In this document: piece by piece, positions 1 to 11,787 of the stretch | Numbering within the stretch: the first letter of the stretch is position 1 | Layout: every line of letters starts with the position of its first letter | Assembly (NCBI GenBank): GCA_001599595.1 | Contig: BCHH01000010.1 | Location: forward strand, 1,619,035 to 1,683,034 | Reading direction: 5' to 3' | Origin: Beverwykella pulmonaria | Taxonomy: Eukaryota; Ascomycota; Dothideomycetes; Pleosporales; Melanommataceae | DNA: 64,000 nucleotides | Position numbers and translations under genes: made by a program | The notes under the pieces: generated by a model | Databases searched by the model: none | What the model saw: only the letters and a program-made list of their open reading frames with translations | Told to the model about the DNA's origin: nothing

Positions 1-2493
1 ATGGGGATGGGAAGATGGGGTGAACTCACGTCTCACAGCGGCGGGACTGCTCTCAACCGTAAACAGCACTGCGAGCACCGCATCCGCAATCCCATCGTTG
101 ATCATGTTGCCCTCCCACTCGACCTCTACCCTGCCTCCGGGGTTACAAATCACAGTCACGCAATCCATGACCGTGAAGGCCGTGCTGCTCCGCTCCACCT
201 CTTCGTCCGCATCCTCCTCTTTGTGCATCCCATTTCCGTTAACATTGACTTCTTTCCCGTTGATGGCAGTGTCGGTGATCTTTGATTCTTTGATCGCGCC
301 GAATGTGCCCTCCAGCGCCCATCGGATGAGCGATATTCCTGCGGCGGAGAGGGTAAGGTGTTGACGGCAGACGATTGTTGTGGTGGTGAGGCCAGCATAC
401 TCCTTCAGGTCCTCAGGCGCCATGAGGGAGATCTTGAAGTCGTTTTGTATGAGGACGCCGGTAATATACTGATCCTGAGCCTCATCCTCACTATCGTCGT
501 CCTCGCCACCTTCGGCCTTGACCTTGTGCGGCAGCGGTGGCGGGATCGAGGCTAGCTTTCCGACCACCTTGGCAATTTTGTCCGTCTTGAAGGGGATGCG
601 TAGTTCTTCGCAGTTTGCTGGGGAGTAGATTTTGGTAGGGATGGCTTTGTGCGCGTTAAAGCTGAGGAGCTTGGATTTGAGACGCGTCATGTTGCCCTTT
701 TCGCCGTGGACTAGAATCTGCAAGGCGGTCAGTTTGGGGCTCACTTCACTTCACTTCGCCTGACGTGCAAACGGCGACCGGGATGAGAGGCTTACCACTA
801 CCGGTGCTGCGACTTCTTGCACGAAATCCATGTTCTCCTTCCCGTCCACGTGAGCCGCGAAACTGAACTCCTGGACACTGCAGCGGCGCGGAATCATGAT
901 CTGCTCCCCTTCTTTCTGGCCTGGCCGGCGCGCATTGTTATTCGATCTGGTTGTGATGGCCGGAATCGTCTCAGGCTCGTGGACAATTTGCTTTGCCATC
1001 GTACCCTCAACCGAGTAACCAGTAATGACAACGCCATTCCGCGGATCAGGGGCCCATCTTTCGAGCAGCTCTCGCGATGTACCGGACTGGAGCATACCCG
1101 GCGACGCCAACATGACGCATCCGCCCATGTCGTCAAAACGCTCGAGACTCTTCAAACTACGCACAAATCGGAAGTCCCAGGGCCCCCCTTTGCCCACATC
1201 ACCAGCCGCTTCAGCTTCTGCCATGCGTTCTCGAAAGATGCGCTTGATGTTGTCGTTCATGGCCGAGACGTACGTCTGATAGACGACCATGCATTTTCGC
1301 GCCAGACTGGAGTTGTAGTAGATGGGGATCTTCTGGTACTCTGGATGTTTCGCCCAGTACTCGTCCAGGATCAAGAGAAGTTCCTGGGCGCGGCCGAGGG
1401 CGAAGACGGGAAGGAGCGCTCGACCGCCACGGTTCAGGATGTCGGTGATGGCTTTCATGAGCTGTGTTTCTCGCTGAAGACGGGGCGTGTGTGTGGAGAT
1501 GCCGAAAGTAGACTCGGTGATGAGCACGTCAATTTTCACGTCTTTGGGAACGGCGGCGGAGACCAGATGTCTATCATCTTCTCGTGAGTAGTCTCCGGTG
1601 AACATGATCTTCAGGCCTGCGATCTCGATGAGAAACATAGCCGCGCCTAGCACGTGGCCTGCTGGGTATGGGGTTATTCGTATGCCGGAGATGGTGTGCG
1701 TGGTGTAGAAGTCTATGGCCTCGATGCTCGGGAATGTGTTGAGGTGGTCGGCCTCGGTGTACATCTGGACTTTGGTTTCGGAGGAGCTCGAGATATTTCC
1801 GACGCGGACCGAGTCCTGGGTCAGCCATTTGTAGATTGCCTTTGTGGGATGGGTCATGAAGACGCGGCCTTTGAAGTTGGTCTTTGCGAGAACGTAGGGC
1901 AGCGAGGCAGCATGGTCAATGTGGAAACTGGGTCACTGTTAGCCGGGAGATCGAGGTCGCGTCGAGTAGGGCAGCGCTGGTAGATGGAGTTCATAGGGGC
2001 AAGGGGGGATGGAGACCAAGCCACATCACTGAGTCGAACGGGGATGATGCAAAAGATATTCCATTGTTTCTCGTATACAGAATACTGCACTGACGCATGC
2101 CATGCACGTCCAACATGTCCGACTGCGTGTGATGCGCCTTGTCCCGTCCGCCGCGATGCAATACAGTACGTGAAAAAAAAAAGGCACAATACATACTGTG
2201 ATATTAGTAGCACGTCTACGGTGCTGAGATCGAACTCGTCGTAGAAGGGCATGGCAGAGAGGCCCTCGTATGCGGGATGCATGCCCGCATCAAGCTGTTC
2301 CCATCAGCACACGTCAATTCCCCGCGAGACAGAGCAGACGCACCATGACGGTCTTGCCCTTGTACTGTATGATGTGGCACGACCGGCCGACCTCGTTGCC
2401 GCCGCCCAAGCACAGGAACATGAGCTCGTCGGCGGGGTCCACGGGGTCGTCGTCGTCGAGTGCCATCGCGGCGAGCTTCCGTTTGGCCGCCAT
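1..2493 (-). CDS. ysh1: Endoribonuclease Ysh1 / CPSF-73 (3' end outside window)
   Basis: Metallo-beta-lactamase/beta-CASP endonuclease of the cleavage and polyadenylation factor, which cuts pre-mRNA at the poly(A) site in the nucleus. Exons read on the minus strand: 2493-2344, 2294-2197, 1927-796, then 717 to the window edge. Joining exons 2 and 3 creates the zinc-binding motif HFHIDH at residues 83-88. Further family marks are FTGDYS, ITESTFG, the beta-CASP segment with [12 protein letters not shown], and SPGMLQSG. The start ATG at 2493 opens with a Lys/Arg-rich stretch and an acidic DDDD run before [14 protein letters not shown], as in fungal orthologues. Exon 4 carries the CPSF73-100 C-terminal domain; its last codons near 15-40 meet possible donors (GTGAGAC, GTGAGTTC), so a further exon probably lies off the window. 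It shares a 411-nt divergent promoter with TAF4. Identification is firm. Confidence 0.93.
1928..2196 (-). other. ysh1 intron 2 (269 nt, splits active-site motif)
   Basis: The donor GTATGT at 2196 and acceptor CAG ending at 1928 bracket 269 nt, several times the size of the other introns in the window. Removing it fuses CA|T into the first His of HFHIDH, which is strong evidence for the boundaries. It contains a homopolymer A run near 2172-2182 and no coding signal that I can see. Confidence 0.85.
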
Positions 2494-2904
2494 AGCTGCG
2501 CGCTGCGTCGGAGGAAGTCTCCCAGGCCGTCGAGGCTGTTCTTTTGCGATCGCTGTACCTGGGTCGAGCGCGGAGTGTAGAGCCGACTCGTGTCTCGACG
2601 CACGCGGTGAGTGCTTTAGTTCGCTGACATGAGTTGTGGATCTCGTGGCGACGCGACGATACGGGCCGACGCTGCAGTGAGAGGGCGGGGGTAGGCGTCT
2701 TGTGATGGAGTCGTGGTGGTGGATGCTGAGGCCGTTGCGTTTGCTACTTTGCTCGCGTTGCGCTGCCGAGGTTTCCCCGGCGTCTGTGCGGCGTCATTCC
2801 ATAACGCTCCCCCGAGGTGCCCAACACCACCACCACCACCTTCGTCGCCGTCGCCAGCGCTCAACCCGGGCACGACACCAGCATCGCGCTTTTGTCTGCC
2901 CGCC
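2494..2904. promoter_or_regulatory. Divergent promoter ysh1 / TAF4
   Basis: These 411 nt separate the head-to-head start codons of ysh1 (2493, minus) and TAF4 (2905, plus). The stretch is GC-rich and contains a CCA/CAC-rich tract (about 2820-2845) just before the TAF4 start. I see no clear TATA box. A shared bidirectional promoter for two general gene-expression factors is inferred from the layout only. Confidence 0.6.
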
Positions 2905-4924
2905 ATGGCGCACAACCAGTACAACACGTACCAGCAGCAGCTGAACAGCCTGCCGCCTGTCAACACGAACCCGCACCAGAACCTCCCAACCCACCCGCAG
3001 CACCACCCGCAACAGCAGCAGCAGCATCCGAACCACGCCCAGGGCGCCGCTTCCCCGCCCTACTACCAGCAGTCGCCCTCCACCATGTCGCCCACTGCGG
3101 CGGCGGGGTTCCACGCCGCCAAGCGCCAGCGTCTTTCACCCAACCCGCCGTCGCCCTACCAGTCGCCCTTCTCTGCCTCTCCGTACGGCAACGCAAACGC
3201 GACCTCGCCCTACTCGGCCAGCTCCCCGTCTGCCAACGCCTACCTCCAGCCGCCGCACTCCCCCGCCGCCATGCAGCCCCAGCACGCGTTCCACCAGCCC
3301 CAGGCATACCAGCACCCCCACGACATGAATGCGCGACACCCGCCCCCGCAGGGTTCCATGCCGCCCCCGAAAGTGCCGTACAGCAAGACGCAGGACAGTG
3401 CGGAGTTGGAAAAGGCCAACCCGCGCGACATGGACGTCAACAACATCAGCGACGTGCTGACCGGGTCCGGCATCGATCTGCGCGCCGAGGAAGACAACCT
3501 GCTGCACAACTTCGGTAGCCGGCCTACCTACGGGGCCTCGTTCAACTCGCAAGCCTCCGCGTCCACCGTTTCGCCGCACGGCAGCTTCAACCAGTGGGGC
3601 CCGGCTACCCAGGGCCATGGTGCATTCCAGGGCACAGGTCCGCTGAGCCAGTCGCTGTCCCAGGAGCAGCAGGAGGCCGAGCTCATGCGAAAGCACGACC
3701 AGGCGTCTCGTGCCCTTGCCGAATCTGCCCAGGCTCCGTTGACCGATCCTTTTCTGTTCGCGGGCGTGCTCAGGCAGCGAATAGCGAAGCGCGCCTATGA
3801 CGTTGGAGTGAAGGTCAACCTCGAAGGCTTGTTCGATAAGATACCGGATTATCCGCAAAATGTGACACGCACTACCCTCGCAGGATCTGACGGCGAGTCA
3901 ATATCCGGAATCACGGCCGACAGCCTACTGAACCAAAACGCCTCCTTTGGGGAAATTCTCTCGCTCATCTCCCTTGCAGCTCAAGAGCGAGTCCGCGCCG
4001 TGCTAGAAGATTCCCTGGCTCTGAAGGAAATCCGCCAAAAGACCTCCCATGGTACCGTGCCTCATGATATGGTTGACTTGGCCGTCTCGAACTCGAAAGC
4101 CATGTCGGTGAGCGTGGGCCCGTTGAACATCTCCAATACCGCCTGGGAGGTGCCAGACAGTGCCATCAGTCCTTTGACGCAAACAGCTAGCAAACGTGAG
4201 TATTTCCCTCACGTCATCAGTGCCCATGCTAACAGCGACTACAGAGCCAGTCAATGCCGCGCGCCTGCCCACCCCGCCGACTGACGCACCTCCCACCCCT
4301 CAACCCACCATAGAGTTCACCGAGAACCCCGTGGCGACTAGCCTGAAGCGCCGCGTCGCCGACGACTTCAAGTTCGAGGAAGCACGCCTTGCCAAACGAC
4401 TGAAGCGGAAACAAGGTTCTTCCTCCACGCCCACAGACGCAGCTGCCGCATCCGCCCCACCGTTCCCGCAAGAAAAGGTGTCAAAGAAAGAACGAGACCG
4501 CTTAAATAAGGCTGGCCAGACGGAAGATGTGCTCCATCGCAAGGCAAACGAGACGGCAAACATGGCGTTTGGCAAGAAGAGCAAAAAGTATGCTTGGATG
4601 GTCGGTGGTGGTGGAGGTGGTGGCGGATCTGGCGCGTCCACGCCGAAGATTAATACATCAGTCGGGGCCGCAAGTGGAACGAGCACCCCGGCCCAACCAC
4701 AGATCGACCAGGCGCTCAGGGCCCGCAAGCGAACCTACGGCGAGAAGATTGAGCACTCGGATATTGGAGACAGGCTCCAGCTTCGCGACCTGGTACATGT
4801 TTTGGAGGACGATGGTCGGGAGCGGAAGACTCTGGTCGCGATTTTGGCGCGATTGAAGAGCACGGAGAAGGACGAACGGAGGAAGGACGATAGGCGGCCG
4901 GCGACGGTGCCCCCAGCCCGTTGA
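2905..4924 (+). CDS. taf4: TFIID subunit TAF4
   Basis: Transcription initiation factor TFIID subunit 4, which pairs with TAF12 through a histone-fold-like region in RNA polymerase II preinitiation complexes. Two exons, 2905-4195 and 4245-4924, give 656 aa; the 49-nt intron has donor GTGAGT, branch GCTAAC and acceptor ACAG. The N-terminal 160 residues are Gln/Pro/Ser/Asn-rich and disordered-looking. The TAF4 domain begins around ANPRDMDVNNISDVLTGSGI and ends with a basic FEEARLAKRLKRKQ block, KKYAWM and the C-terminal block DIGDRLQLRDLVHVLEDDGR, typical of fungal TAF4. The ATG at 2905 sits in a good context (CGCCATGG) and opens MAHNQYNT. A GGT repeat encodes a Gly run near 4605-4630. The reading frame extends upstream to 2713 but the upstream part looks non-coding. 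Confidence 0.9.
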
Positions 4925-5882
4925 GATCTCTTAATCCAAGGTCGGAAGAACCTCGGCCTTTCTCCTTGAAGGCCGTTTGAGCTCAGAGTTGACCACATCC
5001 TTCGACCTTATTTTTTGACAACAATTTTTTTGGGAGCATACACATCAGCGGCGGCGTTCAGGCTGGGAAATTGCATCATATCCCTGGGTTTCGGAACCTC
5101 TATGTAAAAACTGCGTGCGTGGGGGGTGGGGGATGGGTACAGGCTGGCTTATTAGTGAACGATGATAGGTTCAGCAAGGCTTGCTTTTTTGCAAAGAATA
5201 ATCATAAAGTGTATCATTTTGTATAATCTGTCTGTGCACTCTGTGTTGCGTGACTTGTGGTGTATATTCGTGCTACATCTCATGAGACGCTGCGATGCTG
5301 GTTCTAAAGATGTACAAGGATGCACTGGATGTTGGTACACTTGCAATTGGTATCATGGTAGAAGAACGTGGGTTAGATATCTGGTCTCGTTTCCACGTCA
5401 TGTTAGTTGTTAATACTGGTTTGGTACAGCAACACTTTGGCTTGAGCTCGTCGACTAGATGTAAAGAAGACTGGCCTAAGGCTACTGTGAGCCTGTTGAG
5501 AGACTGACACTGCTGATAGCATGCCCTAGTTTCTATCCCTTTATGATTACAGCAGCCAAGGATAGTCCTTGGAATACTATGGAGTTAGTTGCAGACGATA
5601 GACGCTGGTGCTATGTCCTACTGAACAACTTCTCCAGGAGAAATACTCTACAATCGGCTTTAAAAATTTACAGGGTGGAGTCTAGCTCGTCATCTCATTG
5701 TAACAATGAGTGGAGAACCGTAACTTTCACAAATTGGCACTGAGATGGCGCATAAAAAGAATATGTGCAATTTGATGATGTTTCAGGTCTTGATAATGTT
5801 CTAGGTAGCTTCCCGTTCTATGCATTGTTCGCCGACCGCTCTATATACTTGCATCATGAAAGTGATAAGTAAATGACGAAGC
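4925..5882. other. Convergent intergenic region, TAF4 / acid phosphatase
   Basis: These 958 nt lie between the 3' ends of two convergent genes. They hold both 3' UTRs and T-rich stretches such as that at 5010-5035. Short frames occur but none has a recognisable domain or good start context. I see no RNA gene or repeat. Confidence 0.6.
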
Positions 5883-8043
5883 TCACTCGTAGCCAGCTGT
5901 CTCGTCTTTGTCCGGGAAGGAAGGGGCGTCGATGCTGACTGAACATGCGTATTTCCAGTTTTTGGGTGTGTATTTATCGACGATGGATTTGAACGCCTCC
6001 TATATTTACAAACACTATCAGACACAACACAACCCAAAGTACTATTGGTGGTAAGGTCTGGAAAACTTACGAGCGTGCAGAAGGTAGTGTCCCCTTCGAG
6101 ATGCTTCCCCTCAGCCTTGCAGCCCGGGATCTGCATGATCTTGTCGTTGTACCTGAGGCGCACATAGTACCCTTTTAGTTCTTGCCTTTGCTTGTCTGTG
6201 AGTTCGGCTATTGGTTTCCGGGCAATAGCACTGGATTGAGGCTGAGGAACGGTTTTGGCACTGCCAAAGATGGAAGACCACCAGCTCTGTGACTTCGCCC
6301 CGTTTGGTTTCGTGAACGCATCTCCAGGTGGCGCCGTATCTTGAACGGCAGCAACATAGGAATTCTTCTTGCGGAACAGCTCGAAGGCGATGTGGCTAGT
6401 AAACGGCGGCCATTTCTCTCCGTCGAAGGCCCCGAGACTGGTGAGTACAGCGGCAAGTGTAGTGTCATGGCATCCAGAGAGGGCAAGTTTGATATCTTTC
6501 TCTCCTCCTCTCCCATGGCCCAAGTCGCCGTTTTCGCCACCGACTTCGATGAGCCCGTCGCCGCCGTTCCGCTCAACACTGCCCGCCATCCGGCTTGTGA
6601 TGTCGCCCATCAATGCTCCAATGCCAAGCATGCGATACTCTTCCGACTCTCTGTACCCAGCGAACCACTCTTCCACGGCGATCTTGTCAATGATTTCCCG
6701 CGCCTTGGGGTTGTAAAACTCTTTGGGCAGTTTTGTCGCGGCGCCGTGTGCATCCGTGCTGTTGATCGTGTCCATTACACCTGATAGCCGTGGATGGGAA
6801 TTCACAGCCACTTTTGAGTTCCCGGGCATCCACTTGGAAAAGAGCTTGGAGAGGTACTCCATATCCTCTGTGTCGTTCCAGCGCTCTGCAGTTCTCTGAG
6901 CGAAAACGCGGCTGAGGTGGGCAAATCTTCTGCAGTTTCCATCGTTGGGGAACAGAGTCTCGTCAGCGGGCGTCCTGGTGATAATGGTTGGGGCTGGGAA
7001 ATCAGCCGTTCGCGCACTGGGTGGATAGAAGCCCCAGAAGGCTTGCTGAACGGATTCCAGGGCGCGAGGGATGGGTGTAGCTCGCAAGTAGATCATGTCG
7101 CTTGCGGCTATTAAATTGGGCATGAATTGTAGCTGGTCGACGTAGAGGTGTCGCAGGCGTTTTCCGAGGGCCAGAGTTGTTTCTCGTCCCTTGTCTGTGA
7201 GTTCTCCGGGATGGCTGGTGCCATGCGTTAGCAAGCTTGCGCCTTCATTGCGCATATGAGTGCATACCAGACTGCATCAAACTCCCCATTCGGTCCAGAT
7301 GCAATGACTAACGTAGATTAGCTTCACGTGCTCTCTCAACCAAGACTGGGAGCAGGCATACCAGGCCCGTCATCCAAACCAAACGTTTCAATTCTCCGCC
7401 TGTACTTGAGCGAATCCCATTGCGACCAGTCCGTCGTCCGCATGATTACACTTGTCAACTGACGAGCAGCATTGCAGTAGGGCCAGTCTGTCTCTTCATC
7501 AGAGAAGCCTCCATATAGCGACTTCGAAAGACTCACAAGGTGGAAGGCCCGCCTAGTCACACTAATCAGTCTCAAAATTGAACTATGCAATACTACATGC
7601 TGTCACCTAGTACAAGGGTGTGCCGAGCAGAGAACTTTAGGAGATGTAAAGGGCTTGCAGACAGATACAGTAGGGCTTAGTAGGATAAAGTCGATACTTT
7701 TTGCCGCGTGCTTAACTCTGCGTCACACCCCTGCTTCTCTCTTTGAGGCGACAGCATGTAGTGTTTGAAGTAACTCACATTCTGGAATCGAGGTGATACA
7801 GGGCTACGCTCGCCTATGCAGCTGGTTAATCTAATCTATAACCCCAAACCAAAACTCGAACTCAGCGAACCATGTCGAAGTAGCTGCAAAGCGCCATTAG
7901 AATGTATGTCTCATTTCTTGTTTGGGATCCTCAAAAAGCAATGCTTCGCTTACAATCTGTACGAGCTGCAGTTCCAGCTCTTTCGGATAAAGCTGAGCGA
8001 GCTCTTCAGGCGTGTAGGGCTTGCGAGGCTGATGAGTGGTCAT
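5883..8043 (-). CDS. Histidine acid phosphatase, 8 exons with micro-exons
   Basis: Histidine phosphatase superfamily branch 2 enzyme (phosphohistidine intermediate), like fungal homologues of the ACP6/lysophosphatidic acid phosphatase group; the substrate is unknown. Minus-strand exons: 8043-7954, 7883-7871 (13 nt), 7813-7779, 7552-7537 (16 nt), 7487-7362, 7307-7268, 7214-6071, 5999-5883; 526 aa. Splicing rebuilds the catalytic motif LLRHGERSP (residues 31-39), with the Gly codon split by an intron, then NAGLPPYWPYCNAARQ. The proton-donor HD lies at 356-357 in ALSGCHDTT. The protein ends SFPDKDETAGYE and stops at 5883. I see no obvious signal peptide, so a cytosolic or organellar site is likely. 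All phases agree, so the structure is well supported although unusual. The neighbouring PPR gene is divergent. Confidence 0.85.
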
Positions 8044-8775
8044 GTCGGCGATGGGTGCGTCTGTTCGACGCTATGTATCGAGTTCCTGGGGTGCAATGCC
8101 TGGTAATTTGTGATATATCAAAGGGCTTGTTGTCTTCGATGCGTTGTTCCAACAAGCTGGACCAATTGAGCCTTGCCTATTCAAGTAATGTATCCGATCA
8201 CGTGCAAGAGCTCCGTTGAGTATCATCTCATGCCCACAAAGGCAATTCTACTCACTTATGATGAAATGCGCCTCACTAAGTCCTACTGTATCTGCCAGAG
8301 TCGGGGTTCCCTTGCATCCTGACTTTGCCTTCGTTCTCAGTCGCCAGCCAAAAGCATCGACCATTGCACTGGCCCGAGCTCGAAAAACATCGGCCCTCCC
8401 ATGACACATGCCCGCAGATGCAGTTCTGAGCTCTCGTCAAGAGAATCAGTCCTACCCCACATTGTATTATTGTATATGGCAAAAGGGACTGTACAACACA
8501 AGTGAGTATATATTGCGACAGTCCCAATTACGAAATTCTGATAAATTGGTAGGCCATTGAATGGCTAACAAGCTATCTCAAAGCACCTCCATTACGACCC
8601 AACCGCTCATTGCGCACACACTCCGTGTACCGATTATCGTAGCATCTTGTGATTCATGGCTCAGTTGTAATTGTAGGTCTCCGTACTCCCCGATGGTCCC
8701 CTTGTTGATGTCAGCACCGCTTACCAGCCCATAAGCTTCGCTCCTCCAACGGTCCTTCAATCCTCATACCGCGCC
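8044..8775. promoter_or_regulatory. Divergent promoter, acid phosphatase / PPR gene
   Basis: These 732 nt lie between the head-to-head starts at 8043 (minus) and 8776 (plus). No domain-bearing frame is visible. The length suggests two adjacent promoters and 5' UTRs rather than a compact shared one. I could not assign motifs. Confidence 0.5.
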
Positions 8776-11700
8776 ATGTTAAGCTCCTACATATGTCGCC
8801 AATGCAGAGCGCGTCTTACCCCGCGCATGGTGTCCCTGCGGAACCCTCGATGGCAGCCGAGAGCCACCTTCATCTCTCTCCGCAACGAACAACCCACCCC
8901 TCCCGAGTCACGAGAAACGCCTCATGACGAATCAGCTCCGGAAAAAGGGTCAGATGGAACAAACGTGAACGCTAAAATACGGAGGGTTAGTTTTGACCCC
9001 CCATCAGACCCTGCAAGAGATGCACGAAGAGATGGTCGCTGGGGGGGTCAACAAAACCCATCGAGTCGCATGGGGCGTTACTCGAGATATACACAGGATA
9101 CGGAGTTGAATGACCCGGGACAGACGGGTGCTCATCAAGAAGAACAGCCAGGAGGATCGGGGTCGGGATCGCCAGGACGATACGCAGAACATGCAGGACA
9201 AGATGTGCGGAACCTGCAAGCAGCAGTACCACAAGGACCAAATATCGTCCGAACGGAAAAACGCGAATCGCACGCCGTCATAATACAGAGACACCTAAAC
9301 AAAGGGAATGTTGGCCAGGCCTGGGCACATTTTCTTGAGAATTACAGTTCAAAAGACTCTGCTGACATTCCTGACCTCTCCTTCAAGGACGTCAGACTTC
9401 TTAACGGTGGTTATATCTTCGGCCAGCTGCTGGAAAGAGTCACCGACCAGTTTTGCAGAGGAGAAGAGACAGCACAGTCCCCATCAGGCGCTCTGTTTAT
9501 CTACGAGCAGAGGCACCTTGCGCGTCCAGAATTTTGGATAAAAACAATCACAAAATTAACACACCAACTGCTATTTGAGATTTCTGGCACATATGAAACT
9601 GCGCAGAATTCAGACGCGCTTCTCTCAGAACTCACGTCCGTATGGAGATTGTTCTTCCAATGTTATGGAGCCAAAGATGACCCTTTAGAATCCATTGCCG
9701 TAGACTGGCCATCACTTCCCACCGCGGAAGAGCTTATCAAAATACCAGGCATTTCCCTAAAGTCACGAGACTTTGGTACTCGATTGCAGCATTATCACCC
9801 GAAGTACGTTGGGAATGCGGCTCTGGGATTCTCTGCTATAACCTATTTCAACCTCTTTGACAAAGTAAATCAAGACGTTCTTCAAGCAACAGACGCGGCG
9901 CGAGAACAGAGCGCGCCCTTCTTGCGACTATTAACTTCTCTTCTCGCCGGTGCCGATGTGCGGCCTGTATTCAAGCACACAACTCTATCGCAAGACTTCA
10001 TGAAGTTATCGAAGGAGTTCCAGAGCGCAATTATTGACCAGATAAAATCCGCGCCGTCTCAAGCCTACATTACGATCGGATCACGGGGCAAAGTAAAGGA
10101 GGAAGTTTCGCCAGCGATCCGCTCGTCTAATCTTGTCGAGTTTTTTCGCAAACGTATTAACAAAGCAATCGTTCAGCAGGAGCACTCAGGAGTGTTAGAA
10201 GATGTCTGGGAAGAAGTCCTGAAAGCTTATGGCCCCAATAACGCGCGAGGAAATGATCCAGTTATTCCGGCGCAGCTATACAACGGTTTCCTAACAGGAT
10301 TCATGGCGCTAAATCTACCAGCGCGTTCAGTCGAGGTTTGGAACCATATTATCGCACACGGGATCAAGCCTAGCATAACAACTTGGACAGCAATGCTTGA
10401 CGGATGCCAAAGAGCGCGCGACTTGGATGGACTTAACGCGATATGGTCGAGACTGATGAAATCAGGCATAGAGCCTGATAATCATGCCTGGACAACTCGT
10501 GTTCATTCATTGATCTCCCTACGCCAGATCAACAACGGCTTCGCAGCCATGGATGAAATGGGAAAGAGGTGGATCGCCGCGGAGAACGCCACCAAGAATT
10601 CACCGAAGAAGGGAAACAAGACGGTCACCAAGATTACTGTCAACCAGTTCACTAAACCAACCATCGAAGTGGTCAATGGCGCAATCACTGCACTCGTCCA
10701 GATCCCCCAGCGAGCTCTAGCCTTTGCGCAGAAAAAGGAAAATGCCCAAAAGGTCTTGCAATGGGCTGGCAACTTCGCGCTGAAACCGGACGCGCGCACC
10801 TACAACACCCTCATCAAGATGTACATTGATGGCGGCGACTACACCACGTCCTTCAAGCTGCTCCAGCAAATGGAGAAAGAAAAGATACCGCCGGACATGG
10901 CGACCTACACGGTGCTCATCCGCACCGCTTTCGACAACCAAAAATTCGCAGCCCTTTCAGAAGACGAGCAAACCAAGCGCGTACTCTCAATCTTTGATGA
11001 GCTCGAAACGGGGGGTCTCGAATTAAGTGGCCAGTTCTATGCCTCGATCATCGATCGTCTCCTCAAACAATATGAAAACTACCCGGCCGTGCGCGCAGCA
11101 ATCGATCACATGATGGAGCGAGACCTGATACCGAGTCCACATATTTACACAAGTCTGGTGACACAATACTTCCGGCAAACTCCACCGAATATCGCTGCCG
11201 TGGACTCGTTGTGGATGCAGATCTTGAACACGACGGGTGCGCCCACGGACAAGATACTATTCGATCGCATCATCGAGGGATACGCAGCGAACGACGAAGT
11301 TGGAAAAATGATGGCTGTCCTCACGCGTATGTCTAGCCACGGAAAAGTACCCAGCTGGGAAGCGCTCACGGCTGTTGTTACGGCTTTGGGGCAGGCGGGA
11401 GATTGGGAGAGAGTGCATAGTATCATCAAGGATGTACAAACGGGCGAGGGCGTGGGGAAGGGCGGTGTTACGGGTGGGAAGAAGGGACAGGCATTTTTCT
11501 TCCATGTCGTCGTTGATAAGCTGGGTATTGATCTAACGGCGTTGGGTGTACAGGGCGGCGGAGAAGAGTCTACAAAGGCAACTAGGGGGAGTGAGGGGAT
11601 GGTGGAGGAAGGGCAAGGGGGATTAACAGAGCAACAAGAAGTGCAGAGGGCGTGGAACGAGCAGGTCAATAGTGAGGCGGATGAGTTCAAGGACGACGAC

Positions 11701-11787
11701 CTGATCCGGGAGAAAGCTGTGGATGGCGAAGGGCGGAGGGGGTGGAAGGAGGATGAAAATGGGTCCATGGGCGGGATACCGCTATAG
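8776..11787 (+). CDS. Mitochondrial-type pentatricopeptide repeat protein
   Basis: Large intronless frame of 1003 aa. The N-terminus MLSSYICRQCRARLTPRMVS is basic, hydroxylated and lacks acidic residues, as expected of a mitochondrial presequence. Residues about 30-150 are low-complexity and polar. PPR-like helix pairs cluster between about residues 500 and 900, for example around GIKPSITTWTAMLDGCQRA, SGIEPDNHAW, KPDARTYNTLIKMY and IPPDMATYTVLIR, with the typical x-PD-x-x-TY-x-x-LI spacing. Fungal PPR proteins bind mitochondrial RNA or help assemble respiratory complexes; which role applies here cannot be read from the sequence. CIA84-like and CCM1-like assignments were considered but not supported. 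The C-terminal 80 residues are Gly/Glu-rich and probably disordered. Confidence 0.85.
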   Translation: MLSSYICRQCRARLTPRMVSLRNPRWQPRATFISLRNEQPTPPESRETPHDESAPEKGSDGTNVNAKIRRVSFDPPSDPARDARRDGRWGGQQNPSSRMGRYSRYTQDTELNDPGQTGAHQEEQPGGSGSGSPGRYAEHAGQDVRNLQAAVPQGPNIVRTEKRESHAVIIQRHLNKGNVGQAWAHFLENYSSKDSADIPDLSFKDVRLLNGGYIFGQLLERVTDQFCRGEETAQSPSGALFIYEQRHLARPEFWIKTITKLTHQLLFEISGTYETAQNSDALLSELTSVWRLFFQCYGAKDDPLESIAVDWPSLPTAEELIKIPGISLKSRDFGTRLQHYHPKYVGNAALGFSAITYFNLFDKVNQDVLQATDAAREQSAPFLRLLTSLLAGADVRPVFKHTTLSQDFMKLSKEFQSAIIDQIKSAPSQAYITIGSRGKVKEEVSPAIRSSNLVEFFRKRINKAIVQQEHSGVLEDVWEEVLKAYGPNNARGNDPVIPAQLYNGFLTGFMALNLPARSVEVWNHIIAHGIKPSITTWTAMLDGCQRARDLDGLNAIWSRLMKSGIEPDNHAWTTRVHSLISLRQINNGFAAMDEMGKRWIAAENATKNSPKKGNKTVTKITVNQFTKPTIEVVNGAITALVQIPQRALAFAQKKENAQKVLQWAGNFALKPDARTYNTLIKMYIDGGDYTTSFKLLQQMEKEKIPPDMATYTVLIRTAFDNQKFAALSEDEQTKRVLSIFDELETGGLELSGQFYASIIDRLLKQYENYPAVRAAIDHMMERDLIPSPHIYTSLVTQYFRQTPPNIAAVDSLWMQILNTTGAPTDKILFDRIIEGYAANDEVGKMMAVLTRMSSHGKVPSWEALTAVVTALGQAGDWERVHSIIKDVQTGEGVGKGGVTGGKKGQAFFFHVVVDKLGIDLTALGVQGGGEESTKATRGSEGMVEEGQGGLTEQQEVQRAWNEQVNSEADEFKDDDLIREKAVDGEGRRGWKEDENGSMGGIPL

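Noticed and set aside
2304..2603. Alternative minus-strand frame over ysh1 exon 1
   Set aside because: It is a shadow; the frame starting at 2493 gives the conserved [13 protein letters not shown] segment.
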